In this document: positions 41,017 to 50,140 of the stretch, piece after piece | Position numbering within the stretch: position 1 is the first letter of the stretch | Layout: each line of letters opens with the position of its first letter | NCBI RefSeq assembly: GCF_014274685.1 | Contig: NZ_CP060393.1 | Location: 186,001-250,000 of the forward strand | Reading direction: 5' to 3' | DNA: 64,000 nt | Source of the DNA: Edaphobacter sp. 4G125 | GTDB taxonomy: Bacteria > Acidobacteriota > Terriglobia > Terriglobales > Acidobacteriaceae | Program-made: the position numbers and the translations under genes | Notes under the pieces: model-generated | What the model was told of the DNA's origin: nothing | The model's input: the letters and a program-made list of their open reading frames with translations, nothing else | The model's database searches: none

Positions 41017-43737
41017 ATGTCTTTGAACGAAGCTCTACGACGCATACAGATGTTGTTTCAAGGCAATCGCTTTCAGCAGGACCTGGAGGAAGAGATGCGT
41101 CTGCATCGAGAGCTTCGTGAGGAAGAGTACATCGAGCGCGGCGAGAATCCAGAAGTGGCGCACAGAACTGCAAACCAGAAATTTGGCAATCCCACTGTAC
41201 TTCGGGAGAAGAGTTATCGGGCTTGGGGATGGAATGGTCTCGCGACCGTTCTGCAGGATCTCCGCTATGGAATGCGTTCCATGATGCGCAGTCCCGCGCT
41301 AACGCTTGTGGCGTTGTTGTCACTGGCGTTGGGTATCGGAGCGAATACAGCCATCTTTAGCTTTCTGGATGCGGTGATGCTTCGTTCGCTGCCAATCAAA
41401 GATCCGAAACAACTCGTCCTTCTAGGAGAAGGACTCGATAGCGGCCAAACTGATCGTTACGGCTCGACCGATCTCTATTCCTACCCCTTCTTCCGGCAGT
41501 TGCAACAGAGAAACGCTGTCTTCTCTGATGTTGCGGCAGTTCTAAGCATGCGCAATGATGTTCACGGTACAGTCGACGGACGTGATGAGACAGAGTTAAT
41601 CCATGCGCAGATTGTTTCGGGCAACTACTTCGCAACGCTTGGTGTGCAACCGGTGATGGGAAGAATGTTGAACGAGGCTGACGACAGCAGTGAGGGCGAT
41701 CATCCCGTCGTTGTCATCAGTGATACGTGGTGGAAACGCGGGCTGGCAGGCGATCCCAATGTACTTAATCGCAAGATCAAATTGGGCACAACAACCTTCA
41801 ACATCGTAGGCGTTGCTCCGGCCGAGTTTTTCGGAACAAAAGTTGGCGAGAAACCTGACATATGGGTGCCCGCTTCCATGATCCAGTCCGTGCCTCCGAA
41901 CTGGAACTACTACAAACAGAACTTCTCACAGTCCTTCTTGATCGTTGGGCGCTTGAAACCGGGCACCACAATCAAACAGGCTACTTCAAATGTGGATGTA
42001 CTTTATCACCAGATCATTCGCGGTTTCTCTGACGTGGATACCAGCAAGAGGAACATGGAACATCTGGATGAGGCGCACGTCCAGCTGACCTCTATGGCCA
42101 CTGGCATCTCGGGTCTGCGTCAGACCTTCTCTGAACCATTAAAAATCCTGATGGCCATTACAGCGTTGGTTCTACTGATCGCCTGCGCTAATATTGCAAA
42201 CCTGTTGCTGGCTCGCTCGACAGTGCGTGTACGCGAGTTCGCGGTCCGACAGGCTCTTGGCGCGCAGCGCGGTAGGTTGGTGCGGCAGCTACTAACAGAG
42301 AGCCTGCTACTAGCGACAATCGGCGGCATGCTTGGTGTTGCATTTGCCGCGTTTGCCAATCGCCTGTTGCTGCGCATGATCTCTTCTGGACCAGATGTGA
42401 TTCCGCTGGATGTCTCGATCAACATGCGGTTGCTGCTGTTCTGCATGGCGATCACGGTTCTTACTGCACTTATCTTCGGTTGCATCCCGGCGTTGCGCGG
42501 TACGCGAATTGCGATTACAGAGACGTTGAAAGATGGCCGCAGCACGTCGAATACAAACGTGCGAAATCCGCTTGGCAAATCGCTCATCGTCTTACAGGTA
42601 GCGATTTCACTCGTGTTGATGGTGGGGGCGATTCTCTTCATACACAGTCTTGCCAACCTGAACAAAGTCGATACCGGTTTTAATCGCGAAGGCGTGCTGC
42701 GGATGGAGATCGACGCAACAGTAACGAACATCAAGCCTAGCGATCCGCGAATGATCTCTATGTTTAGGGAGATCGAGGAACGCGTGAGCACCTTACCCGG
42801 AGTTAAGGCTGCGAGTTTTGCTGCATTCTTCTACCACCAGGGAACCTGGAATAACAGCATTCATGTTCCTGGTGTTCCCTACAACGAGAACATCGACGTC
42901 AATCACAACGTCATTGGCGACGGCTACTTCAAAACAATGCAGATTCCTCTGCTGGCCGGGCGCAGCTTCGGACCACAGGACACGTCAACCTCGCAACGCG
43001 TCGCCATCATCAGCGAGAGTGTAGCCAAGAACCTCTTCCCAGCAGGCGTCAATCCGATTGGTCATCACTACTACACACCGTCGGAACAGCCTGCGAATGA
43101 CCGGGTCGTCATAGGGATTGCGAAAGACGTCAAGCTCAGAAACCTGAATGAAGAACAACAATACATCGACTATTTTCCGAGCACGCAGTCTCCGTGGGGC
43201 TTCCAGCACTTTGCTGTGCGCTATGACGGGGATGTTACGATGATCGCAAATGCAGTACAGCAGACAATCCACAGCATTAACCGAACACTGCCGATCGGCA
43301 ACATTACTACGCTCGACAAGCAGGTAGCCAGCTCAATCACCAATCAGCGTCTTGTGGCACAGCTCTCCGCTTTCTTTGGAGCACTGGCTGTTTTCCTTTC
43401 CTGCATTGGGATCTATGGTCTGATGTCGTATATGGTGGGCCGACGAACCAATGAGATCGGTATTCGTATCGCCATCGGAGCAACACGAGCAAACGTGCGT
43501 TGGCTGGTCATGCGAGAGATTGTGCTGCTGGTTGCTATCGGGGTCGCAATTGGAATCCCCGCTGCTTTCGCTGGAAACCATATCGTCGGCAGTATGCTCT
43601 TTGGCCTCAACGGAATGGATGTAGCCAGCTTGTTGTGTGCAATTCTTGCCTTGCTCGGTGTTGCTATCGTCGCAGGCTATCTGCCCGCGCAACGTGCTGC
43701 ACGGGTCGATCCTATGGTTGCACTTCGCTACGAATGA
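41017..43737 (+). CDS. MacB/FtsX-like permease, ADOP family (second copy)
   Basis: 906 aa. The N-terminal cytoplasmic region (FQQDLEEEMRLHRELREEEY...NQKFGNPTVLREKSYRAWGW, residues about 19-71) is followed by TM1 near 95-118 (TLVALLSLALGIGANTAIFS), a MacB periplasmic core, a central FtsX bundle (IACANIANLLLARSTVRVREF), a second core and the final FtsX bundle ending QRAARVDPMVALRYE. It forms an operon with the PadR gene. No ATPase is adjacent. The same domain layout as the permease at 21003-23672, but the two are clearly diverged, so this is not a recent duplication. Confidence 0.94.
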   Translation: MSLNEALRRIQMLFQGNRFQQDLEEEMRLHRELREEEYIERGENPEVAHRTANQKFGNPTVLREKSYRAWGWNGLATVLQDLRYGMRSMMRSPALTLVALLSLALGIGANTAIFSFLDAVMLRSLPIKDPKQLVLLGEGLDSGQTDRYGSTDLYSYPFFRQLQQRNAVFSDVAAVLSMRNDVHGTVDGRDETELIHAQIVSGNYFATLGVQPVMGRMLNEADDSSEGDHPVVVISDTWWKRGLAGDPNVLNRKIKLGTTTFNIVGVAPAEFFGTKVGEKPDIWVPASMIQSVPPNWNYYKQNFSQSFLIVGRLKPGTTIKQATSNVDVLYHQIIRGFSDVDTSKRNMEHLDEAHVQLTSMATGISGLRQTFSEPLKILMAITALVLLIACANIANLLLARSTVRVREFAVRQALGAQRGRLVRQLLTESLLLATIGGMLGVAFAAFANRLLLRMISSGPDVIPLDVSINMRLLLFCMAITVLTALIFGCIPALRGTRIAITETLKDGRSTSNTNVRNPLGKSLIVLQVAISLVLMVGAILFIHSLANLNKVDTGFNREGVLRMEIDATVTNIKPSDPRMISMFREIEERVSTLPGVKAASFAAFFYHQGTWNNSIHVPGVPYNENIDVNHNVIGDGYFKTMQIPLLAGRSFGPQDTSTSQRVAIISESVAKNLFPAGVNPIGHHYYTPSEQPANDRVVIGIAKDVKLRNLNEEQQYIDYFPSTQSPWGFQHFAVRYDGDVTMIANAVQQTIHSINRTLPIGNITTLDKQVASSITNQRLVAQLSAFFGALAVFLSCIGIYGLMSYMVGRRTNEIGIRIAIGATRANVRWLVMREIVLLVAIGVAIGIPAAFAGNHIVGSMLFGLNGMDVASLLCAILALLGVAIVAGYLPAQRAARVDPMVALRYE

Positions 43738-43827
43738 GGGACCATTATCCTCCCAACTCCGTGATGTTAAAAATGCATGAATGTAAAACGGCGTCGAGAG
43801 ATCGCGAGCCTCAAGTAAAGTATCTTC

Positions 43828-45033
43828 ATGCGCATGCCGCGGGTAGCCTATCTTCCCGATTCCTTCCATGAGATTAACGGCGTTGCGCATACTAGTCGCA
43901 ATTTCGCGGCCTATGCTGAACGGCATAACTTGCCCTTCCTTTGCATCCGCGCTGGCTCGCGTCCGCACCCCTTCGAACAGATTGCGGAACAGCGTACATT
44001 GGAGTTGCCGCGATCACGAGCAGCCTTTCAACTGGAGAAAGACCTCCAGTTCGATCCTCTCTTCTTCCGTCATGCCGGAACGATCAAACGTGAGTTACTT
44101 CGTTTTGCTCCAGATATTATTCACATCACCGGCCCCAGCGAGCTGGGCATCTTTGGTGCTTACTTCGCCTGGGAACAGGGGATTCCGCTGGCAGCCTCGT
44201 GGCATACCAATGTGCATGAGTACGCCGCCCGCAGGCTGGAGTGGCTGACACGACATCTTTCTCCAAGCTCTGCACACGGCCTTGAGCAACACGTTGAGGC
44301 TGGCTCCCTCTGGGCCACCGCGCGGTTCTACTCGCTTGCACGGGTGCTCTATGCACCGAACGAAGAGCTGTGTCACATGCTCGAGCAGGCTACACATCGC
44401 CGATGCCATCTGATGCAACGCGGTGTTGAAACAGAGCAATTCTCGCCAGCGCATCGCACGCGGCCTATCGATGATTCCACCCTGGTATTGGGTTATGTCG
44501 GAAGATTGTCGATCGAGAAGAACGTCGCCTTGCTGACACAGATTGAGCTTGCTCTCCTTGAGCGTGGCATCTCGAACTTCCGGTTTTTGATCGTAGGTCA
44601 TGGAGCGGAGGAGGCTGCTCTGCGCTCAGCGCTCACCCACGCAGATTTACCTGGAGTCCTTCGCGGTGCCGATCTTGCCCGCGCCTATGCCAACATGGAC
44701 ATCTTTGTCTTTCCCTCGCACACCGACACTTTCGGTAATGTTGTGCTGGAGGCGTTATCGAGTGGCGTGCCGGCGATTGTTACCCCCGACGGTGGCCCGA
44801 AGTACATCGTGCGCGATCAGCAGACCGGTTTCATCGTTCCGGATGAAGGTTTCGTCCCGGCCATCGCAGCTCTCGCGCAGGATCGGAACCGCCTTACCGA
44901 GATGCGAGTCGCGACACGTGCCTATGCGCTTGCATGCAGTTGGGACGCAGTCTTCGACCGGGTTTACAAAGGCTATGAAGATGCGCTCAATGAAAAACGA
45001 GAAGCATCCTACGCGACTGATACACACGGGTAA
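43828..45033 (+). CDS. Glycosyltransferase family 4 (GT-B fold)
   Basis: 401 aa. The N-terminal domain starts RVAYLPDSFHEINGVAHTSR, the classic mannosyltransferase-like opening; the C-terminal domain has LVLGYVGRLSIEKNVALLTQ, VGHGAEEAALR and FVFPSHTDTFGNVVLEALSSGVPAIVTPDGGP, the donor-binding E-x7-E region. It transfers a sugar from a nucleotide-sugar to a lipid or glycan acceptor at the membrane face. Relatives make alpha-mannosyl lipids (MgtA-type), but the acceptor is not determined. Single gene; tail-to-tail with coaBC (8-nt gap). Confidence 0.92.
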   Translation: MRMPRVAYLPDSFHEINGVAHTSRNFAAYAERHNLPFLCIRAGSRPHPFEQIAEQRTLELPRSRAAFQLEKDLQFDPLFFRHAGTIKRELLRFAPDIIHITGPSELGIFGAYFAWEQGIPLAASWHTNVHEYAARRLEWLTRHLSPSSAHGLEQHVEAGSLWATARFYSLARVLYAPNEELCHMLEQATHRRCHLMQRGVETEQFSPAHRTRPIDDSTLVLGYVGRLSIEKNVALLTQIELALLERGISNFRFLIVGHGAEEAALRSALTHADLPGVLRGADLARAYANMDIFVFPSHTDTFGNVVLEALSSGVPAIVTPDGGPKYIVRDQQTGFIVPDEGFVPAIAALAQDRNRLTEMRVATRAYALACSWDAVFDRVYKGYEDALNEKREASYATDTHG

Positions 45034-45041
45034 ACAAGAAG

Positions 45042-46292
45042 CTAACGGTTGGCCATGGAGCTATGGCGCGCGCTACGCAGTTCGATCGCCTGGGTTAGGA
45101 TACGGTCCGCCATCGCGATCTTAGTGCTTTCCTGCAGTTCCGTCGTCTCCGCTGGAGTCAGGAACCACCCGGCATTACGATCTGAATCAAAGCCGGTTAC
45201 AGTTCCCGAAACATCATTGACGACCAACGCATCGACACCTTTGCGTGCAAGCTTTGCTCGCCCATTAGCGAGTACGTTCTCCGTCTCCGCGGCAAAACCC
45301 ACTACGAGGGTACCCGGCTTCTTTCGCTCGACAATCTCACGCAGAATATCGGAGGTCGGCTCAAGCTGGAGAGTCCGGGGACCTTCTCTCCTGATCTTTT
45401 GGAGCGACGCCTCGGCAACACGATAATCGCTGACGGCGGCAGCCATCACAACAAGACTGGCTTCCCCAAACCGGGCTAGCACGGCAGAGCGCATCTCCTC
45501 GGCGGTCGTAACCGGAATCATCTCGCACCCCTCTGGCATTGGCAACGATGTAGGTGCGCTAATCAGAATGACTCGCGCCCCACGACATCGCGCGCGGGCA
45601 GCCAGTGCGTAACCCATTTTTCCGCTGGAACGATTCCCGATAAAACGGACCGGGTCAATCGGCTCGCGCGTTCCGCCCGCAGTAATCAGAACCGTCTCCC
45701 CGGCAAGATCCTGCAATGGCGGGGTGTTATGCGAAAGCACCTCAGCAACTGCGGCGACGATTGAGCTTTCCTCCGCGAGGCGACCACCGCCAACCATCCC
45801 ACAGGCGAGGTAACCGCTGTTTGGTTCTACGATAGTTACCCCACGTTGCCGAAGAACCTCAAGATTTGTCTGCGTGGCAGGGTGCTGCCACATGACGACA
45901 TTCATCGCAGGAGCCACAATCACCGGAGCGGTGGTCGCAAGATACATTGTCGTGAGGAAGTCGTCGGCGACACCGTGGGCAAATTTGGCGAGGATGTTGG
46001 CGGTTGCAGGTACGACGATCAGGGCAGCAGTGGTTTGGGCTTCGTTAATATGCTCAATGCCTGAAACCTCACCGCCGGAGGCGCCTGCATCTTCGCTCCA
46101 CAAGCTGGAGATCACCTTGTGGCCAGTAATCGCGGAAAAGGTTAGGGGCTGGATAAACTTCTCGGCTGCTTCGGTCATGACCACGTGCGGATCGAAGCCC
46201 GCATCCTGAAGCTGGCGCACGACTTCGACAGCTTTATAAGCTGCGATTCCGCCGGTAACCGCTACGGTGACCTTTACGCGCTCGGTAGCCAT
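45042..46292 (-). CDS. coaBC: Bifunctional phosphopantothenoylcysteine synthetase/decarboxylase
   Basis: 416 aa from the ATG at 46292; a TTG at 46298 is less likely. CoaC half: VTGGIAAYKAVEVVRQL, TEAAEKFIQPLTF, APAMNVVMW (PAMN) and SGYLACGMVGGGRLAE (catalytic Cys). CoaB half: LITAGGTREPIDPVRFIGN, SSGKMGYALA, and KGVDALVVNDVSG. It makes 4'-phosphopantetheine from 4'-phosphopantothenate, cysteine and CTP, steps two and three of CoA synthesis. It follows ruvA on the same strand after 84 nt and may be co-transcribed with it. Confidence 0.96.
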   Translation of the reverse strand: MATERVKVTVAVTGGIAAYKAVEVVRQLQDAGFDPHVVMTEAAEKFIQPLTFSAITGHKVISSLWSEDAGASGGEVSGIEHINEAQTTAALIVVPATANILAKFAHGVADDFLTTMYLATTAPVIVAPAMNVVMWQHPATQTNLEVLRQRGVTIVEPNSGYLACGMVGGGRLAEESSIVAAVAEVLSHNTPPLQDLAGETVLITAGGTREPIDPVRFIGNRSSGKMGYALAARARCRGARVILISAPTSLPMPEGCEMIPVTTAEEMRSAVLARFGEASLVVMAAAVSDYRVAEASLQKIRREGPRTLQLEPTSDILREIVERKKPGTLVVGFAAETENVLANGRAKLARKGVDALVVNDVSGTVTGFDSDRNAGWFLTPAETTELQESTKIAMADRILTQAIELRSARHSSMANR

Positions 46293-46376
46293 CTGCAACC
46301 CCTCCGCTTCTATATATACGCCTTTGTATGCTCGACCACGAGGAACAGCTGCGCAAGAGCGTGAACGTTATCATTC

Positions 46377-46970
46377 CTAACGAATTGCAGCCATTGCGGC
46401 GCGAAAGAGGGTTTCAAAGTCTTCAGCGACCGAGGAATCCTTTTCGATAGCAGTCTCTATGGCCTTCTGGGCGACAGGACGAGCATATCCAAGATTGACC
46501 AGCGCGGAGAGAGCATCGTCCCCAGCGGGTCCATGGTGCGGGCCTGCGACTGCTTGCGGCACAGCCATATCGTCAAGCTTGTCTTTCAGCTCAAGCACCA
46601 CCCGCTCGGCGGTCTTCTTTCCGATCCCAGGGATCTTGGTCAGTGTGGCATGATCTCCGCCACGAATCGCAGCGACGAGCCGGTCGGACGAGATTCCGCT
46701 CAGGACGGTGATAGCGAGCTTTGGTCCGATACCGCTGATGGTCAACAGCCGCTCGAAGAGACGCTTCTCCTGAGTATCCGCAAAACCGAAGAGCGCAATC
46801 TGGTCTTCACGCACATGCGTATGGATGAACAGTTGGGCTTCAGCACCCTCAGCGGGAAGCTCGGAGAAAGTTGTGACCGAGATTGCGACGTCATAGCCGA
46901 CGCCGTTGCAGTCGATGATGGCCTGGTTGGGTGTCTTGGAGAGCAGGCGTCCGCGAAGGTGAGCGATCAT
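46377..46970 (-). CDS. ruvA: Holliday junction branch-migration protein RuvA
   Basis: 197 aa. The N-terminal OB-fold starts MIAHLRGRLLSKTPNQAIID; the two helix-hairpin-helix motifs are ERLLTISGIGPKLAITVLSG and LTKIPGIGKKTAERVVLELK; the C-terminal domain III is ALVNLGYARPVAQKAIETAI. It holds the four-way junction for the RuvB motor. ruvB is 16 kb away at 63013 on the plus strand, so the two are not in one operon. ruvC is not in the window. Confidence 0.97.
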   Translation of the reverse strand: MIAHLRGRLLSKTPNQAIIDCNGVGYDVAISVTTFSELPAEGAEAQLFIHTHVREDQIALFGFADTQEKRLFERLLTISGIGPKLAITVLSGISSDRLVAAIRGGDHATLTKIPGIGKKTAERVVLELKDKLDDMAVPQAVAGPHHGPAGDDALSALVNLGYARPVAQKAIETAIEKDSSVAEDFETLFRAAMAAIR

Positions 46971-47123
46971 GCTTTCACGATTCTAACTGCCAGACCTTAA
47001 GCGGTCGCGGATTGAGACATGGAAAGGAACAACTCCATTGATGGTAGCCACGGACATCGCGTACTATCGAGCGGCAACAAGGACCCTAAAACAAGAACGC
47101 AATCTTTTGTCCGAGGAGGCGTG

Positions 47124-48746
47124 ATGAAAGCAGATTCAAAGAGCTTCAACCCCTGGGTAAGGTTCTCTGCAATTACGGCGACATGCGTTGCCATGATGTT
47201 GCCCATCGTGCCTGGCGAAGCTTCCGGCCAGACGGACTTGAAGCCACAGACGATGCCTGGTATTGGACAGGTGGATGCTCGATATCTCTCCTACAACATT
47301 GAGGCGGTTGAAATTACGGGTGGGCGATTCTGGAAACCCTACAAAGACATCGAGGCCCAACAATCGGCGCGCACGGCGCAGGTAGACGAAAACCATACGG
47401 TAGGGATGGACCCAGCGTTGTTCCAGTATCGTTCTCCGATCAACCTGGAGAATCCTCGACTACGTAAGCTCACCTTGGCTCTGGGACCCGCGTATGTCCG
47501 GGTGAGCGGCACCTGGCGAAACAGCACGTATTTCCAGGACAACAATGAGCCCGCCCTGAAAGAGCCTCCGAAGGGCTTCAACAGCGTGATGACACGCGCC
47601 GAGTGGAAAGGCGTGGTGGACTTCTCTCGTGCCACGGATGCGCAAATCGTCACATCGTTCTCTATCAGTCCTGGAGTAAGAGATGCTGATGGCGTATGGA
47701 CGCCACAGCAGGCAAAAGAGGTGCTGGATTACACGAAGCAGATCGGCGGCCGTATTGCGGCAGCGGAGTTTATGAATGAACCAACGTATGCAGTGATTGG
47801 TGGGGCTCCACGAGGATATGACGCGACTGCATTTGGCAAAGACGTCAAGGTTTTCAAGATGTTTTTGCGTGCCGAGTCTCCGGCAACGGTCTTCCTGGGC
47901 CCTGGCGGAGTGGGCGAAGGAGTCACACTGGTTGGCCCTTCGCAGATGCGAATGCTCAGCTCTGAAGATCTGATGAAAACGACTGGGCCTGTCTTCGATG
48001 CGTTTTCGTACCACTTTTATGGAGGAGTCTCGCAGCGCTGTGCAGCGGGACCTGCGGCAACAATGGGCACAACTGCAACGGATGCGCTTACTGCTGAATG
48101 GCTGGATCGCGCGAACAGGGTAGAAGCCTTCTATGCGAAACTCCGGAATGCTTATCTGCAAGGTAAGCCAATGTGGCTTACTGAGACCGGACAGACAGCC
48201 TGCGGAGGCGATAAGTGGGCCGCGGAGTTTGTCGATAGCTTTCGCTTCCTCGATCAGTTGGGCGCCCTGGCCCAGAAGAGTGTAAAGGTTGTAATGCACA
48301 ATACACTTGCGGCGAGCGACTACGGTCTACTGGACGAAGAAACCCTGGAGCCACGGCCCAATTACTGGGCTGCACTGCTATGGAAGCGAACTATGGGAAC
48401 GCGCGTGCTGGATCCTGACGTTGCTCCAACCGAAAATTTACGGGTGTTCGCGCAGTGCATGAAGGGTTCCCGCGGCGGGGTTTCGGTGCTGGTTCTGAAC
48501 CTGGATGAAAAGCAGGAGCAGACCATCCAGTTTCCTCTGGCGGGCGAGCTCTATACGCTCTCGGCTCCGGCGCTGTCCAGCAAAGAGGTATTGCTCAATG
48601 GCATTGCGTTGAAGGCAGCTCAGGACGGAACGATACCTGCCCTCAAGGGAAAGGCCGTCAAAGCAGGTACGCTGCGCTTTGCACCATTAACGATCAGCTT
48701 TGTGACTTTGCCGGATGCGCAAAACGCAAGCTGCATGGAACCATAA
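47124..48746 (+). CDS. Secreted glycoside hydrolase family 79-like protein (heparanase/glucuronidase type)
   Basis: 540 aa from the ATG at 47124, preceded by GAGGAGG; upstream frame extension is unlikely. Signal peptide with hydrophobic core FSAITATCVAMMLPIVPG, cleaved near ASGQ. The clan GH-A barrel shows the acid/base Glu in FMNEPTYAV and the nucleophile Glu in WLTETGQTACGG; the C-terminal beta domain (VSVLVLNLDEKQEQTIQFPL) matches the family. Relatives remove glucuronic acid or 4-O-methylglucuronic acid from glycans. It opens a block with DUF1080, Gfo/Idh and MFS genes. Confidence 0.85.
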   Translation: MKADSKSFNPWVRFSAITATCVAMMLPIVPGEASGQTDLKPQTMPGIGQVDARYLSYNIEAVEITGGRFWKPYKDIEAQQSARTAQVDENHTVGMDPALFQYRSPINLENPRLRKLTLALGPAYVRVSGTWRNSTYFQDNNEPALKEPPKGFNSVMTRAEWKGVVDFSRATDAQIVTSFSISPGVRDADGVWTPQQAKEVLDYTKQIGGRIAAAEFMNEPTYAVIGGAPRGYDATAFGKDVKVFKMFLRAESPATVFLGPGGVGEGVTLVGPSQMRMLSSEDLMKTTGPVFDAFSYHFYGGVSQRCAAGPAATMGTTATDALTAEWLDRANRVEAFYAKLRNAYLQGKPMWLTETGQTACGGDKWAAEFVDSFRFLDQLGALAQKSVKVVMHNTLAASDYGLLDEETLEPRPNYWAALLWKRTMGTRVLDPDVAPTENLRVFAQCMKGSRGGVSVLVLNLDEKQEQTIQFPLAGELYTLSAPALSSKEVLLNGIALKAAQDGTIPALKGKAVKAGTLRFAPLTISFVTLPDAQNASCMEP

Positions 48747-48827
48747 CAAGCTACGTGCTAGCGAGGCGAATCAATATACGCGTTGTTTCCAACGAGAAAC
48801 CTTTTCGGTGTATCTTGGCAGATACCT

Positions 48828-49661
48828 ATGCGAAACCTTCTGTGGAAGCCCTCTACACTCTTCGTCCCCGCTCTTGCCATTGCAATGGCTGCGCCTCTGG
48901 CCACTCAGCTCATCGCGCAGGATGCAGCCCCTAAGCCTCGGCATCAAGACACCGAGGTGTATGAGCCGGTGCCTCCGATCGTGACGCCGGGCAAAACCGA
49001 TTCAGACCCTCCTTCAGATGCGATCGTACTGTTCAATGGCAAGAATCTGGACGAGTGGGTTTCCGCACAGGACCAGTCCCCGGCCAGATGGAATGTCCAC
49101 AATGGCATCCTGACTGTCAGCAAAGAGAAGGGTGTCGGAAATATTGAGACAAAGAAGAAGTTTAAGGACTATCAGCTCCATATCGAGTGGAGGATACCGA
49201 AGGACATCACGGGATCGGACCAGGCGCGCGGCAACAGCGGTGTTTTTCTGGCCTCGACCGGTCCGCGCGACGACGGCTACGAGTTACAGGTATTGGACAA
49301 CTATAACAACAAGACCTATGTAAACGGGCAGGTGGGCGCGATCTACAAGCAGGGGATTCCGCTGGCAAATCCGGCGCGCAAGCCAGGCGAGTGGCAAAGC
49401 TACGACATCGTGTGGACAGCCCCACGCTTCAATGAAGATGGTTCGCTAAAGACGCCGGCCTATGCCACAGTCTTTATGAATGGCGTGCTGGTGCAGGATC
49501 ACTTCGAACTGAAAGGGCAGACGCTATACATCGGAAAGCCCTTCTACAAAGCGTACGATGAAGCCCCGATCAAGCTACAGGCGCACGGCGACAAGAGTGA
49601 GCCCATCAGCTTCCGAAATATCTGGGTACGGGAGTTGAACTTTCGGCCGGTAATGAAGTAA
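48828..49661 (+). CDS. Secreted DUF1080 (3-keto-disaccharide hydrolase-like) protein
   Basis: 277 aa from the ATG at 48828. Signal peptide MRNLLWKPSTLFVPALAIAM, cleaved near LIAQ. The DUF1080 core is clear: IVLFNGKNLDEWVS, RWNVHNGILTVSKEKG, DYQLHIEWRIPKD, GNSGVFLASTGPRDDGYELQVLD (split here), and ISFRNIWVRELN at the end. This family (PF06439) cleaves 3-keto-glycosides by elimination/hydrolysis in recently studied members. It sits between the GH79-like gene and a Tat-exported Gfo/Idh enzyme that could make such 3-keto sugars. Confidence 0.88.
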   Translation: MRNLLWKPSTLFVPALAIAMAAPLATQLIAQDAAPKPRHQDTEVYEPVPPIVTPGKTDSDPPSDAIVLFNGKNLDEWVSAQDQSPARWNVHNGILTVSKEKGVGNIETKKKFKDYQLHIEWRIPKDITGSDQARGNSGVFLASTGPRDDGYELQVLDNYNNKTYVNGQVGAIYKQGIPLANPARKPGEWQSYDIVWTAPRFNEDGSLKTPAYATVFMNGVLVQDHFELKGQTLYIGKPFYKAYDEAPIKLQAHGDKSEPISFRNIWVRELNFRPVMK

Positions 49662-49671
49662 GTAAGTTATC

Positions 49672-49700
49672 ACCCCTCCTTCACCAGTTGGAGGAGGGGT
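49672..49700. other. Perfect hairpin after the DUF1080 gene
   Basis: ACCCCTCCT (49672-49680) and AGGAGGGGT (49692-49700) pair over 9 bp with an 11-nt loop, 10 nt after the stop. No T-run follows on either strand, so it is only a possible terminator. It includes the AGGAGG-like sequence just upstream of the next start (49714), so it could also hide that ribosome-binding site. Confidence 0.5.
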
Positions 49701-49713
49701 ATGGGATCGTTCG

Positions 49714-50139
49714 ATGGCATTCGTTAGCGTAACGCGATTGCGGGTCCGGTCACTGCGTTTCATCCCCTCATTTGCCGTTCACACACTGCGCTCCCGTCAA
49801 CAGGTGAGGAAGGCACTGGGATTTGTGACCGGTGCCCTTCTGACTGATCGGAACATGACGTTTTGGACGATGACAGTGTGGGACTCGCAAGAGAGTATGC
49901 GAGCCTTCATGACAAGCGGAGCTCATAAGCGAGTTATGCCCTATCTGCTGAATTGGTGCGATGAGGCCTCGGTAGTGCACTTTACTCAGCCGGACGAAAC
50001 GCTACCCAGCTGGGCAGAAGCAGATGCTCATATGCGCGAGAACGGGCGCGCATCGAAGGTACTGCACCCCAGTCCTCAACATGCCACTTTGAACTATCGC
50101 GCTCCGCGTATAACTGCCGGTGCACTGATCCGCCGGTAG
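49714..50139 (+). CDS. Antibiotic-biosynthesis-monooxygenase-like / DUF3291-type protein
   Basis: 141 aa. It starts MAFVSVTRLRVRSLRFIPSF and has TDRNMTFWTMTVWDSQESMRAFMTSGAHKRVMPYLLNWCDEASVVHF, the dimeric alpha-beta barrel pattern of the ABM and spheroidene-monooxygenase-like (DUF3291) proteins. The AGGAGGGG sequence about 10 nt upstream can serve as ribosome-binding site. Function unclear; the fold binds heme or small aromatic and chlorite-type substrates in relatives. It is tail-to-tail with the Gfo/Idh gene with a 1-nt gap. Confidence 0.7.
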   Translation: MAFVSVTRLRVRSLRFIPSFAVHTLRSRQQVRKALGFVTGALLTDRNMTFWTMTVWDSQESMRAFMTSGAHKRVMPYLLNWCDEASVVHFTQPDETLPSWAEADAHMRENGRASKVLHPSPQHATLNYRAPRITAGALIRR

Positions 50140-50140
50140 C

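Noticed and set aside
41017-43737. ADOP permeases at 21 kb and 41 kb as a recent duplication
   Set aside because: They share domain order but the visible protein sequence is much diverged, so an old paralogy or independent gain is more likely.
49672-49700. Hairpin called as an intrinsic terminator
   Set aside because: No T-run follows on either strand; it is kept only as a hairpin.
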